Shown here piece by piece: positions 41,161 to 49,104 of a DNA stretch of 64,000 nt. The stretch lies in assembly GCF_900112175.1 (NCBI RefSeq), contig NZ_FOYT01000001.1, positions 930,001-994,000 on the forward strand, given 5' to 3'. Each line of letters opens with the position of its first letter. The first letter of the stretch is position 1. Source of the stretch: Halogeometricum rufum (lineage in GTDB: Archaea > Halobacteriota > Halobacteria > Halobacteriales > Haloferacaceae). The position numbers and the translations under genes are program-made. A model generated the notes under the pieces. That model was given only the letters and a program-made list of their open reading frames with translations. It ran no database searches and was not told where the DNA came from.

Positions 41161-42213
41161 TCAGGCGAGGCCGAGGCTCTCCTCGGCTTCGAGCAGTTCG
41201 TGGTAGCGGTTGCGGATGGTCACTTCGGAGATGTCGGCGACGTCGCTGACGGCGGCCTGCGTCGTCTTCTCGTTCGTGAGGAGGGCCGCGGCGTAGACGG
41301 CGGCGGCCGCGAGGCCGACGGGCGACTTGCCCGAGTGGACGCCCTTCTCCTTGGCGTTCTTCAGGAGTTGGCGGGCGCGCATCTTCGACTCGTCGGAGAG
41401 GCCGAGTTCCGACCCGAAGCGCGGGACGTACTGCTCGGGGTCGGCGGGCTTGACCTCCAGCGAGAGTTCGCGGGCGATGTAGCGGTAGGTGCGGGCGACT
41501 TCGCTCTTCTCGACGCGAGAGACCTCCGAAATCTCGTCCAGCGAGCGCGGGACGCCGGCCATCCGGGCGGCCGCGTAGACGCAGGAGGTGGCGACACCCT
41601 CGATGGACCGGCCGGGGAGCAGGTCGTCGTCCAGCGCGCGGCGGTAGATGACAGAGGCCGTCTCGCGGACGTTCTCCGGCAGACCCAGCGCCGACGCCAT
41701 CCGGTCGATCTCGCCGAGCGCCTGCTTCAGGTTGCGCTCTTTGGAGTCGCGCGTGCGGAAGCGCTCGTTCCACTTGCGCAGACGCTGCATCTTCTGGCGC
41801 TGGTTCGACGACAGCGAGTTGCCGTAGGCGTCGCGGTCGCGCCAGTCGATGTTGGTCGACAGCCCCTTGTCGTGCATCGTGTTCGTCGTCGGCGCGCCGA
41901 CGCGGGACTTCTGGTCTTTCTCCGCGGCGTCGAACGCGCGCCACTCCGGCCCGCGGTCCACGGAGTCTTCGGTGACGACGAGGCCGCAGTCGGCGCAGAC
42001 GGTCTCGCCGTGTTCGTCGTCGACGACGACGTTGCCGTCGCACTCGGGACAGGAGAGGTCCTCGCTCGTGTTCTCCGACTCGGACTCGGTCTCCTCCTCG
42101 TCCTGCCGACCCCACTTCTGGCCCATCGACTGTCGGTTCTCGCTCTCGTTACTCTCGCTTCGTTGCTCTCTCGTTCTCGCGTTCCGGCGAGTGAAGGTGC
42201 TCTTCTCGCTCAT
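41161..42213 (-). CDS. tfb: Transcription initiation factor TFB
   Basis: 350 aa from ATG 42213. A Ser/Glu-rich N-terminal ~50 residues precede the zinc ribbon CPECDGNVVVDDEHGE... with Cys55, Cys58, Cys73 and Cys76, the B-finger (VDRGPEWRAFDAAEKDQKSR, then VGAPTTNTMHDKGLST), and two cyclin repeats (about 140-230 and 240-345). TFB bridges TBP and RNA polymerase; Halobacteria have many paralogues with distinct regulons. An unusually long predicted leader (~60 bases; TATA CTTATATAC at about 42297-42305, minus strand) suggests post-transcriptional control. Confidence 0.95.
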   Translation of the reverse strand: MSEKSTFTRRNARTREQRSESNESENRQSMGQKWGRQDEEETESESENTSEDLSCPECDGNVVVDDEHGETVCADCGLVVTEDSVDRGPEWRAFDAAEKDQKSRVGAPTTNTMHDKGLSTNIDWRDRDAYGNSLSSNQRQKMQRLRKWNERFRTRDSKERNLKQALGEIDRMASALGLPENVRETASVIYRRALDDDLLPGRSIEGVATSCVYAAARMAGVPRSLDEISEVSRVEKSEVARTYRYIARELSLEVKPADPEQYVPRFGSELGLSDESKMRARQLLKNAKEKGVHSGKSPVGLAAAAVYAAALLTNEKTTQAAVSDVADISEVTIRNRYHELLEAEESLGLA

Positions 42214-42296
42214 GGATGTATGCGACGAATGCTCCAGAGCGCAGACACGGCTGCGGAAAAGGCCCGGAGCGTTCCGTACCTCATAGACCGACGACG

Positions 42297-42331
42297 AGTA
42301 TATAAGACGTTCGGAATCGTTCGCGCGAACG
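42297..42331. promoter_or_regulatory. Bidirectional promoter element and palindrome between tfb and btuF-like gene
   Basis: GAGTATATAAG (42295-42305) reads as a TATA box in both directions. A perfect 14-bp palindrome CGTTCGCGCGAACG (42318-42331) follows. A second TATA box, ACGTTTATATACG (about 42378-42390), serves the plus-strand gene at 42437. Confidence 0.5.
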
Positions 42332-42436
42332 GAACGCACAGCCTCTCGAATCGGCGTTTGTGAACGAATGTCGTACACGTTTATATACGACTTGCGACGC
42401 GGAACACACTTCGGCGGCGAGGGCAGTCGTTCTCCT

Positions 42437-43273
42437 ATGGCAGAGCGAACCAGTGACGGCGCGGCGTCGACGCCGCGGGTCGTCTCCCTCGCCCCGAGTT
42501 CGACGGCGACGCTGACCGCGATGGGTGCCGGCGACCGTCTCGTCGGCGTGACCACGCACTGCGACGCCGACGCGCCGGTCGTCGGCGGGTGGTTGAACCC
42601 CGACTACGACCGCATCGCCGAGAGAGCGCCGGACCTAGTCTGCACCAGCGACGCCCTCCAGTCCGCCGTCCGGGACGAACTTCGGGACCGAGGGTACGAG
42701 GTGTGCCACGTCGAACCCGCGCGGTTGACCGACGTGCTGGCGTCGTTCGAGACGCTGGGTGACGCCGTCGGCCGGCCGGACGCCGGGCGGCGACTCGCCG
42801 CCGACTGTCGGGACCGACTCGCGGCCGTCGACGCGCGCACGCCCGACGGCGGCGACCGACCGGTCGTCTACTGCGAGGAGTGGTCGGACCCGCCGATGGC
42901 CGCGGGCAACTGGGTCCCCGACGCCGTCAGGGCGGCGGGCGGTACTTGCCCGTTCGTCGACCCGGGCGAACGCTCGCGGGAGGTGTCCCGCGAGGTGGTC
43001 CAGGCCGCCGACCCCGACCACGTCGTCCTGCACCTCTGCGGGCACGGCGACCGGGCGTCGGCCGAGTCGTTCCGGGACCGGGAGTGGGACGTGGACGCCG
43101 CCGTCCACGTCGTCGACGACGACCTGTTGAACCAGCCCAGCCCGAACCTGATTGCTGGAGTCGAGACGCTCGCCGACCTGCTTCACGACGGCGTCGACGC
43201 GCCGGACCGCGGCGACGACGGGTCGAAGCACCGCGACGACGACGGGTCAAAGCACCGCGACGCCGACGCGTAA
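42437..43273 (+). CDS. BtuF-like cobalamin/Fe-binding protein without signal peptide
   Basis: 278 aa from ATG 42437. The TroA/BtuF fold is seen in RVVSLAPSSTATLTAMGAGD (14-33), VVGGWLNPDYDRIAERAPDL (two lobes), VYCEEWSDPPMAAGNWVPDA and a VHVVDDDLLNQPSPNLIAGV close. It has no hydrophobic signal or lipobox, so it should remain in the cytosol; the family also has cytosolic cobalamin-binding members. The C-terminus repeats DDGSKHRD twice (24-bp tandem repeat at 43214-43261). Confidence 0.78.
   Translation: MAERTSDGAASTPRVVSLAPSSTATLTAMGAGDRLVGVTTHCDADAPVVGGWLNPDYDRIAERAPDLVCTSDALQSAVRDELRDRGYEVCHVEPARLTDVLASFETLGDAVGRPDAGRRLAADCRDRLAAVDARTPDGGDRPVVYCEEWSDPPMAAGNWVPDAVRAAGGTCPFVDPGERSREVSREVVQAADPDHVVLHLCGHGDRASAESFRDREWDVDAAVHVVDDDLLNQPSPNLIAGVETLADLLHDGVDAPDRGDDGSKHRDDDGSKHRDADA
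43214..43261 (+). repeat. 24-bp tandem repeat encoding DDGSKHRD twice
   Basis: Two copies (43214-43237, 43238-43261) differ at one base; in frame, at the C-terminus of the BtuF-like protein. Confidence 0.9.
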
Positions 43274-43309
43274 CGACAGGCCCAAACCGGTCGCCGTCCA
43301 CGTCCCGGC

Positions 43310-43816
43310 ATGCGAATCGCAGTCGGCAGCGGAAACCCCGTCAAGCGCGACGCGACGGCGCGCGTCTTCCCGGCCGCGACGGTGACGGCCGAACCGGTCC
43401 CCTCGGGCGTCGCGGGGCAACCGACCGGCCACGACGAGACGCGGACCGGCGCGGAGAACCGCGCGGCGGCGTCGCTCGACGCCGGCGCGTACGACCTCGG
43501 CGTCGGCATCGAGGGCGGCGTCGCCCGCTTCGAGGGCTCCGACGACCTGTTTCTCGTGATGTGGGCCGCGGTGACCGACGGCGACCGGTGGGGTCGCGGG
43601 GCCGGTCCGAGCCTCCGCCTCCCGGACGGCGTCGCGGACAGAGTCGCGGCGGGCGAGGAACTCGGACCGGTGATGGACGACGTACTCGGGACAGACGACG
43701 TGGCGAAGAAGGGGGGTGCCGCGGGCGCGTTCACCGACGGCCGCCTCTCACGAACGGACGCGCTCGAATCCGCCGTCGTCGCCGCGGCCGCACCGTTCCT
43801 GTCGGACCGCTACTAG
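43310..43816 (+). CDS. Inosine/xanthosine triphosphatase, DUF84/YjjX family
   Basis: 168 aa. Hydrolyses ITP/XTP (house-cleaning). Signatures: IAVGSGNPVKRDATARVF (3-20), SGVAGQPTGHDETRTGAENR (32-51), DLGVGIEGGVARF and the C-terminal VLGTDDVAKKGGAAGAFTDG region are those of YjjX proteins. Length is normal (about 170-180 aa). The last four bases overlap the convergent aglD end. Confidence 0.9.
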   Translation: MRIAVGSGNPVKRDATARVFPAATVTAEPVPSGVAGQPTGHDETRTGAENRAAASLDAGAYDLGVGIEGGVARFEGSDDLFLVMWAAVTDGDRWGRGAGPSLRLPDGVADRVAAGEELGPVMDDVLGTDDVAKKGGAAGAFTDGRLSRTDALESAVVAAAAPFLSDRY

Positions 43817-45645
43817 TCCAGTTCGACCGGGTCGCCGTCGCGTGACTCTCTGACCTCTCTGGTCTCCTCGACGGCCGTCGTCAGCGAGACGTTCAGCCCG
43901 AGCATCGACCCGTACCCGCCCACGACGGTGACGAGGTTCTTCACCGCGTGGTCGAGGACGGCCGCGCCGATGGCGACGGGGTAGCCCACGGGCGTGAGAC
44001 CGATGACGAGGAGCGTGAACGCGCCCTCGTACAAGCCGACGCCCCCGGGCGAGAGGGGGAGCACCTTCGCGAGGTTGCCGACGCTGACGGCGAAGAAACT
44101 CACCGAGACGAGTTCGACGGTGGCGAGTCCGGGGTCGAACGCGGCGAGGACGAGCATCGCCGTCACCACGTCCAGCGTCCAGATTACGAGACTGGAGACG
44201 CCGACGCGGGCGAACCCCCGGCGGGTCCCGGCGACGGCCTGTAAGTCGCCGACGAACTGCTCGACGATGCCGGCGACGAACTCGGCGTAGGAGTCCGAAC
44301 TCGCGCGGCGGACCAGCGACCCCGCGAGGTTGCCGTCCGACTGCGCGGAGGCGACGATGGTCGCCACGGCGAGGATGGCGACGAGGGCGACGAACCCGGC
44401 GACGAGGACGGCCACCTGTCCCGCGCCGTCGGCGCCGACGACGGTCCGGGCGAGTTCGGCCGTCTGCCCGGTGACGGTGTAGCCCACGAGGACGATACCC
44501 GCGAGCGTCGTGATGGTCAGCAGGTCGAAGACGCGTTCGGCGGCCAGCGAGGCGAACCCGGAGGGGTACGGAATCCCGCGTCTGGCCTTCACCACGTAGG
44601 CGCGGATGAAGTCGCCCAGACGAGCCGGGAAGACGAGGTTCCCGGTCTGACTGATGAACACGGCCCCGGTGAGGAAACTCGCCTTCTCGTGGAACCCCAA
44701 CTCCGCGAGGATGTCGCGGTAGCGGATACCGCGAAGCGGCCACGAGAGCACGTAGACGAGCGTTCCGACCGCCACGAGTACGGGGTCGGCGGTCCGCATC
44801 TCGTCGACGACGGCGCCGAAGTCGAGATACTGCGTCATCAACAGCAACGCGAGGACGGTGAGGACGGCGCCGGCGGCGAGACTGACGCGGCGGGTGATGC
44901 GCGGACGCACCATCAGTTGCCACCAGGTGCGCAGTATCTGGCTCCCCATGCCGAACACGTCGCGGACCAGGTCCACCTTCGTGTCGCCCTTCGGCGTCCA
45001 CCGGACGGGGAACTCGTCGACGCGGTAGCCCGCACGCTGGGCGCGGACGAGCATCTCGGTGTCCCAGAACCAGTGTTCGTCCTCGACGTCGCCGCGCAAG
45101 TCGTCGAACACCTCGCGGCTGAACGCCTTGAACCCGCACTGGTGGTCGCGCAGCGACGACTGGAGGAACGTGCGCACGAGGAGGTTGAAGCCGCGACTCG
45201 GCACGCCCCGTTTCGCGGGGCGGTCGGCGACGTTGCCGGGCATCCACCGCGACCCGGTGGCGACGTCGCTCTCGCCCGACCGGACCCGTTCGACCAACTC
45301 TTCGAGGTGGTCCATGTCCGTCGCGAGGTCCGTGTCGAAGTAGACGAGGACGTCGCCGTCGGCGGCCGCGAACGCGTGTTCGAGTGCGCCGCCGCGGCCG
45401 AGTCGGTCGTCGCTGTGGAAGTGACGGACCCGACTGTCGCCGGCCGCCATCTGCTCGGCCAACTCGGGCGTCCGGTCGTCGCAGCCGTCTTCGGCGACGA
45501 TGACCTCGAAACTGCCCGCCGGGAGGAACGACGAGAGCGTCCGGAGCGTCGTCTCCACGGTGTGCTCGATGGTGTCGGCTTCGTTGTACGCGGGGAGGAC
45601 GACGCTCACCACTCCGTCCGCGCGTTCGTCGGGCGGGCGACCCAT
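43813..45645 (-). CDS. aglD: AglD-type glycosyltransferase fused to a flippase-like membrane domain
   Basis: 610 aa from ATG 45645. N-terminal GT2 domain: VVSVVLPAYNEADTIEHTVE (12-31), VIVAEDGCDDRT, the DxD VYFDTDLATD (102-111) and a DHQCGFKAFSREVFDDL acceptor region, like dolichol-phosphate mannose synthases. From about residue 245, some nine transmembrane helices form the UPF0104/flippase-like domain. H. volcanii AglD has the same layout and charges dolichol phosphate with the final mannose of the S-layer N-glycan pentasaccharide. The window's gene order (lonB, trpCBA, aroA', aroB', aglD) also agrees with what I recall from Haloferax. Confidence 0.87.
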   Translation of the reverse strand: MGRPPDERADGVVSVVLPAYNEADTIEHTVETTLRTLSSFLPAGSFEVIVAEDGCDDRTPELAEQMAAGDSRVRHFHSDDRLGRGGALEHAFAAADGDVLVYFDTDLATDMDHLEELVERVRSGESDVATGSRWMPGNVADRPAKRGVPSRGFNLLVRTFLQSSLRDHQCGFKAFSREVFDDLRGDVEDEHWFWDTEMLVRAQRAGYRVDEFPVRWTPKGDTKVDLVRDVFGMGSQILRTWWQLMVRPRITRRVSLAAGAVLTVLALLLMTQYLDFGAVVDEMRTADPVLVAVGTLVYVLSWPLRGIRYRDILAELGFHEKASFLTGAVFISQTGNLVFPARLGDFIRAYVVKARRGIPYPSGFASLAAERVFDLLTITTLAGIVLVGYTVTGQTAELARTVVGADGAGQVAVLVAGFVALVAILAVATIVASAQSDGNLAGSLVRRASSDSYAEFVAGIVEQFVGDLQAVAGTRRGFARVGVSSLVIWTLDVVTAMLVLAAFDPGLATVELVSVSFFAVSVGNLAKVLPLSPGGVGLYEGAFTLLVIGLTPVGYPVAIGAAVLDHAVKNLVTVVGGYGSMLGLNVSLTTAVEETREVRESRDGDPVELD

Positions 45646-45742
45646 TGACTCCCTATCGCCCGCCGTCGCGTATGTATTTTCTGCCTTCAACTCGTCGCTC
45701 GGGGCCGGAGACGCGGCTTCAGCCCGGAAAGTACCGAGAAAA

Positions 45743-45762
45743 ACACGTTCACGAAAACGTGT
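45743..45762. promoter_or_regulatory. Inverted repeat ACACGTT-N6-AACGTGT
   Basis: Perfect 7-bp arms (45743-45749, 45756-45762) in the 251-bp spacer between divergent aglD and the DUF7123-like gene, about 100 bases upstream of the aglD start and ahead of its GTATGTATTTTC-like TATA region. Confidence 0.4.
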
Positions 45763-45896
45763 ATGTTAGGCAACCGTACCGAACCTCCCCTTCAGGGGTC
45801 CGTTTCGACCGTAATGGTGGGCTTAAATCGACAGACAGCGGAGTGTTAAGCGGTCGTACCAAACCCCTCATACTCGCCCCACCCATCCGTGGAGGT

Positions 45897-46145
45897 ATGA
45901 GCGCCACCGCCTCGAACGCCGCACCGACCGCAGACCTCTCGGAGAAACAGCGGAGCATCCTCCAGTACCTCCGCACGAACGCGCCCGACCAGACGTACTT
46001 CAAGTCGCGCCTCATCGCCGAGGAACTCGGTCTGTCGGCGAAGGAAGTCGGTGCGAACATGCGCGCCATCATCGACGGCGAGTTCGACGTGACCATCGAG
46101 AAGTGGGGCTACTCGTCGGGCACGACGTGGAAAGTCACGGTCTGA
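45897..46145 (+). CDS. Small winged-helix-like protein, DUF7123-like
   Basis: 82 aa from ATG 45897, preceded at one base by GGAGG, an unusually tight ribosome-binding site. The central ~55 residues (LSEKQRSILQYLRTNAPDQT, KSRLIAEELGLSAKEVGANM) form a helix-turn-helix, ending in a beta wing EKWGYSSGTTWKVTV. I recall it as DUF7123, a conserved haloarchaeal DNA-binding-like family. CTTAAAT near 45824 may be its TATA box, giving a ~45-base leader. Confidence 0.78.
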   Translation: MSATASNAAPTADLSEKQRSILQYLRTNAPDQTYFKSRLIAEELGLSAKEVGANMRAIIDGEFDVTIEKWGYSSGTTWKVTV

Positions 46146-46283
46146 CGGCCGAGAACAGACTTTCCAACGACCGAACGCGTGGAACGAGTCGCAAGCGGCG
46201 TCTCGTCTCACCGCGGGACGGTTCGGTTCGGCGCTGACGCTCACCTCTCGAATCTCTGGTTGTGAGTGCCGACGGCGGCCGAT

Positions 46284-46904
46284 TCAGGGGTCGTACCGGA
46301 TGAGACTCGCGGCGTCGTCCGCGAGGGCGACGGCCGCGGGGCCGAACGAGTCGGCGTAGCGGACCAGTAGAGTGATGACCGTCTCCGGTCGGGTGACGGC
46401 GTAGCCGTCTTCGCGCGAGAGCAGACCCGCGTCCTCCAGTTTCCGCGCGTAGTTGCTCACCGTCGCGCGCGAGACGTCCAACTCCGAGGCGAGTGCCGAC
46501 CCGGTGGCGTCGGGGTTCTGCAGGAGGGCGACCAGCATCCCCCGCGGCGTCGCGCGGCGGAGGTACCCGAGCGTCGTCTGCTCGAAATCGGTGAACCGAC
46601 CCGCGGGGAAGAAGCGCTTGTAGTCGCCGTCCCGGCGGAACTCGACGACGCCGTCCTCGACCAGTCGGCGGAGGTGGTACTGCGTCTCGCCGGTGCCGAG
46701 TTGCAAGTCGTCCCGTATCTTCGAGAAGTGCGCCCCCGGCGTCGAGGCGATGTAGCCGACGATGGCGTCGCGCGTGTCGTTGCCCGAGTCGTCGGCGTCG
46801 TCCGTCTCCGCCGACGCCATGCCGACGAACGGCGTCGCCGCACCGAGTGCCGCGAATCGGCGGAGCGTCGCGCGTTTCTCTTCGTCTACGCCTCGATTGG
46901 TCAT
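46284..46904 (-). CDS. Two-domain winged-helix regulator with signal-like N-terminus
   Basis: 206 aa. Residues 1-30 (EEKRATLRRFAALGAATPFV, then GMASA) resemble a Tat or Sec signal with RR and a hydrophobic core, odd for a DNA-binding protein. Two winged-helix domains follow: about 45-100 (IVGYIASTPGAHFSKIRDDL, TQYHLRRLVEDGVV) and about 115-185 (LVALLQNPDATGSALASELD, TVSNYARKLEDAGLLSRE). Tandem wHTH proteins of this length are common in Halobacteria. The signal-like part may be a membrane tether. Last gene of the minus-strand block. Confidence 0.78.
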   Translation of the reverse strand: MTNRGVDEEKRATLRRFAALGAATPFVGMASAETDDADDSGNDTRDAIVGYIASTPGAHFSKIRDDLQLGTGETQYHLRRLVEDGVVEFRRDGDYKRFFPAGRFTDFEQTTLGYLRRATPRGMLVALLQNPDATGSALASELDVSRATVSNYARKLEDAGLLSREDGYAVTRPETVITLLVRYADSFGPAAVALADDAASLIRYDP

Positions 46905-47058
46905 CTGTTCGTACCCTCAGATGGTAGGTTCTCCGACAAAAGCGCTTCGCTCCCGCGGGTCGTGCGCACGTATCACGTTTCGAGAACGTTATTCGACGGT
47001 AGCGTCTTCATACTGGCCCGAAAACGGTCGGCGAACGATTCAGTCGGCTCCGAGGGGA

Positions 47059-48291
47059 CTAGACTTCTTTCTCCGTCTCGCGCTCCTCGGTGCCGTCCGC
47101 GTCGCCCGTCCCGTCGGCGTTCGTCGTCCCACTCTCGCCGTCCGCCTCGGCGACGACGTCGTCGGGGTCCTTGATGTCGGACTTGTCCTGCGCGTCCGCC
47201 TCGGCGACGACTTCGTCCGCGCTCTTGATGTCGGGGTCGGCCCCCTCCTTGATGGCCTGTGCCTCCTGTTCGAGTTCCTCGACGTTCATCTCCGCGGCCT
47301 CGTCTATCTGGCCGAGAATCTCCTCGATGTCGTCGAGGCCGATGAGTTCGCGCGTCTCCGCGTCGAAGTCGAGGCTGTCGAGTCCCGCCGACTCCTGCAC
47401 GTCCGAGTCGGTGAGTTGCCGGCCGTAGCGGCCGAGCAGACTGGTGAGTTCCTGCGGGAGGACGAACGTCGTGGACTCGCCCTGCCCGATGTGTTCGAGC
47501 GTCTCCATCCCCTTCTCGATGATGGCGCGTTCGCCCATCGACTCGGCGGACTTCGCGCGGAGGACCGTCGAGATGGCGTCACCCTGCGCTTCGAGAATCT
47601 GACTCTGCTTCTCACCCTGCGCGCGGATGATGTTCGACTGCTTTTCACCCTCGGCCTGTTCGACGGCGGAGCGCCGTTCACCCTGCGCTTCGAGGATCAT
47701 CGCGCGGCGGCGACGTTCCGCGGAGGTCTGTTGCTCCATCGCCTGCTGGACGTCCTGCGAGGGGTTGACCTCGCGGACCTCGACGGACTCGACGCGGACG
47801 CCCCACTCGTCGGTGGGTTCGTCCAGTTCCTTGCGGATGCGCGCGTTGATCTCCTGCCGCTTGTTCAGCGTGTCGTCGAGTTCCATGTCGCCGAGGACGG
47901 CGCGGAGCGTGGTCTGTGCGAGGTTCGAGACGGCCCGCTTGTAGTCGTCGACTTCGAGGAACGCCTTCCGGGCGTCCATCACCTTGATGTAGACGACGGC
48001 GTCGGCGGTGACCGGCGAGTTGTCCCGCGTGATGGCTTCCTGTCGCGGCACGTCCAGCGTCTGCGTCCGCATGTCGAACGCGTACGTCCGCGCGACGAAC
48101 GGCGGGATGAAGTTGATACCCGGTTCGAGCAGCTTTCTGTACTCACCGAAGACGGTGAGCGCTTTCTTCTCGTACGCGTCCACGATCTCGACCATCTGGT
48201 AAACGGTCACGACCGCGAGGAGGAGGACTAACAGCCCCACCACGTAGGCGCTAATAACTCCTACCTGCAGTGCTACGGGGTCCACTAGCAT
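47059..48291 (-). CDS. SPFH/band-7 (flotillin/stomatin-like) membrane protein
   Basis: 410 aa. One N-terminal transmembrane helix (about 10-32), the SPFH domain (about 35-210; LLEPGINFIPPFVARTYAFD, ITRDNSPVTADAVVYIKVMD), then a long alternating Glu/Ala/Gln coiled coil (about 190-255; EAQGERRSAVEQAEGEKQSN) and an acidic C-terminus with a repeated IKxxDxVVAEAD motif. SPFH proteins oligomerise into membrane rafts and commonly pair with NfeD, which is the next gene upstream here. Role in proteolysis or membrane quality control is family knowledge. Confidence 0.9.
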   Translation of the reverse strand: MLVDPVALQVGVISAYVVGLLVLLLAVVTVYQMVEIVDAYEKKALTVFGEYRKLLEPGINFIPPFVARTYAFDMRTQTLDVPRQEAITRDNSPVTADAVVYIKVMDARKAFLEVDDYKRAVSNLAQTTLRAVLGDMELDDTLNKRQEINARIRKELDEPTDEWGVRVESVEVREVNPSQDVQQAMEQQTSAERRRRAMILEAQGERRSAVEQAEGEKQSNIIRAQGEKQSQILEAQGDAISTVLRAKSAESMGERAIIEKGMETLEHIGQGESTTFVLPQELTSLLGRYGRQLTDSDVQESAGLDSLDFDAETRELIGLDDIEEILGQIDEAAEMNVEELEQEAQAIKEGADPDIKSADEVVAEADAQDKSDIKDPDDVVAEADGESGTTNADGTGDADGTEERETEKEV

Positions 48292-48440
48292 AGACGGAGC
48301 TTAGTGTGTCGGTCAAATAAGGGTTCGCACGTGACAACCGCGTCGGCCGTTCGCGTCGAGTACGCGTGGCGTTCGTGTCGCGCTCGCATCGCGTTCTCAC
48401 CGTGCCTCGCGAGACGCGCGGACGCCGTCGCCGTCGGCTC

Positions 48441-49043
48441 TCAGGCCCGTTCGGTCTCCGTCTCGGTGTCGCGGTCCTCGTCCGCGGCGTCTCGCCTCTT
48501 TCGCCCCCGTTCCCGGGCGAGTTCCCTGTCGATGTCGTCCAGCGAACTCTCCAGCGATTCGACGGTGACGACGTTGCCGCCGCCGGGGTCGACGACCATC
48601 ACCTCGCTCCCCTCCGGAATCTCGCCGTCCACCGACCGGGCCGCGTAGTAGGGGTTGAATCCGCCGCCCTCGTCGAGTTTCACCTCGCCTTGGGTCGGCG
48701 TGACGCGTTCGGTGACGCGGGCGGTCCGCCCCCGCAGCGACGAGGAGTCGCTCGTCTTCCCGGAGCCCTTGCCGCCGTACAGGTCGAGTTCGCGGTAGCC
48801 GTACAGGGCGAGGGCGCCGAACACGAGGACGAGGACGCCGAGGACGATGGGTCCGGCGGCCGGTCCAAGGAGGAGTCCGACGAGACCGGCGGCCAACAGG
48901 GCGACGCCGAGGACGACGAGGTGAGCGCCGGGGGCGAGGGCTTCCGCGAGCGAGATGCCGATGCCCGCGACGATGAGCAGGTACGGCAGCGTCTCGGGTG
49001 GCACGCCGAGTTGTAGGAACGCCGTGAGCGGCGACCGGGACAT
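48441..49043 (-). CDS. NfeD-family membrane protein
   Basis: 200 aa. Three or four hydrophobic segments (about 18-80; LPYLLIVAGIGISLAEALAP, AGLVGLLLGPAAGPIVLGVL) followed by a C-terminal OB-fold (about 100-165; LRGRTARVTERVTPTQGEVK, IPEGSEVMVVDPGGGNVVTV) and a basic/acidic tail. NfeD proteins partner with SPFH proteins and, in long forms, with a ClpP-like domain that is absent here. Same strand as the SPFH gene 149 bp downstream. Confidence 0.87.
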   Translation of the reverse strand: MSRSPLTAFLQLGVPPETLPYLLIVAGIGISLAEALAPGAHLVVLGVALLAAGLVGLLLGPAAGPIVLGVLVLVFGALALYGYRELDLYGGKGSGKTSDSSSLRGRTARVTERVTPTQGEVKLDEGGGFNPYYAARSVDGEIPEGSEVMVVDPGGGNVVTVESLESSLDDIDRELARERGRKRRDAADEDRDTETETERA

Positions 49044-49104
49044 ACCCGAACTTAGGAACGGCCGCGATTAAGCGTTGTCACGCGACGCCGGCCGTACGCG
49101 GCGT

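Noticed and set aside
42437-43273. Signal-peptide-bearing start for the BtuF-like protein upstream at 42368
   Set aside because: The extra residues (MSYTFIYDLRRGTHFGGEG) are not signal-like, and the TATA box at about 42378-42390 lies inside that extension.
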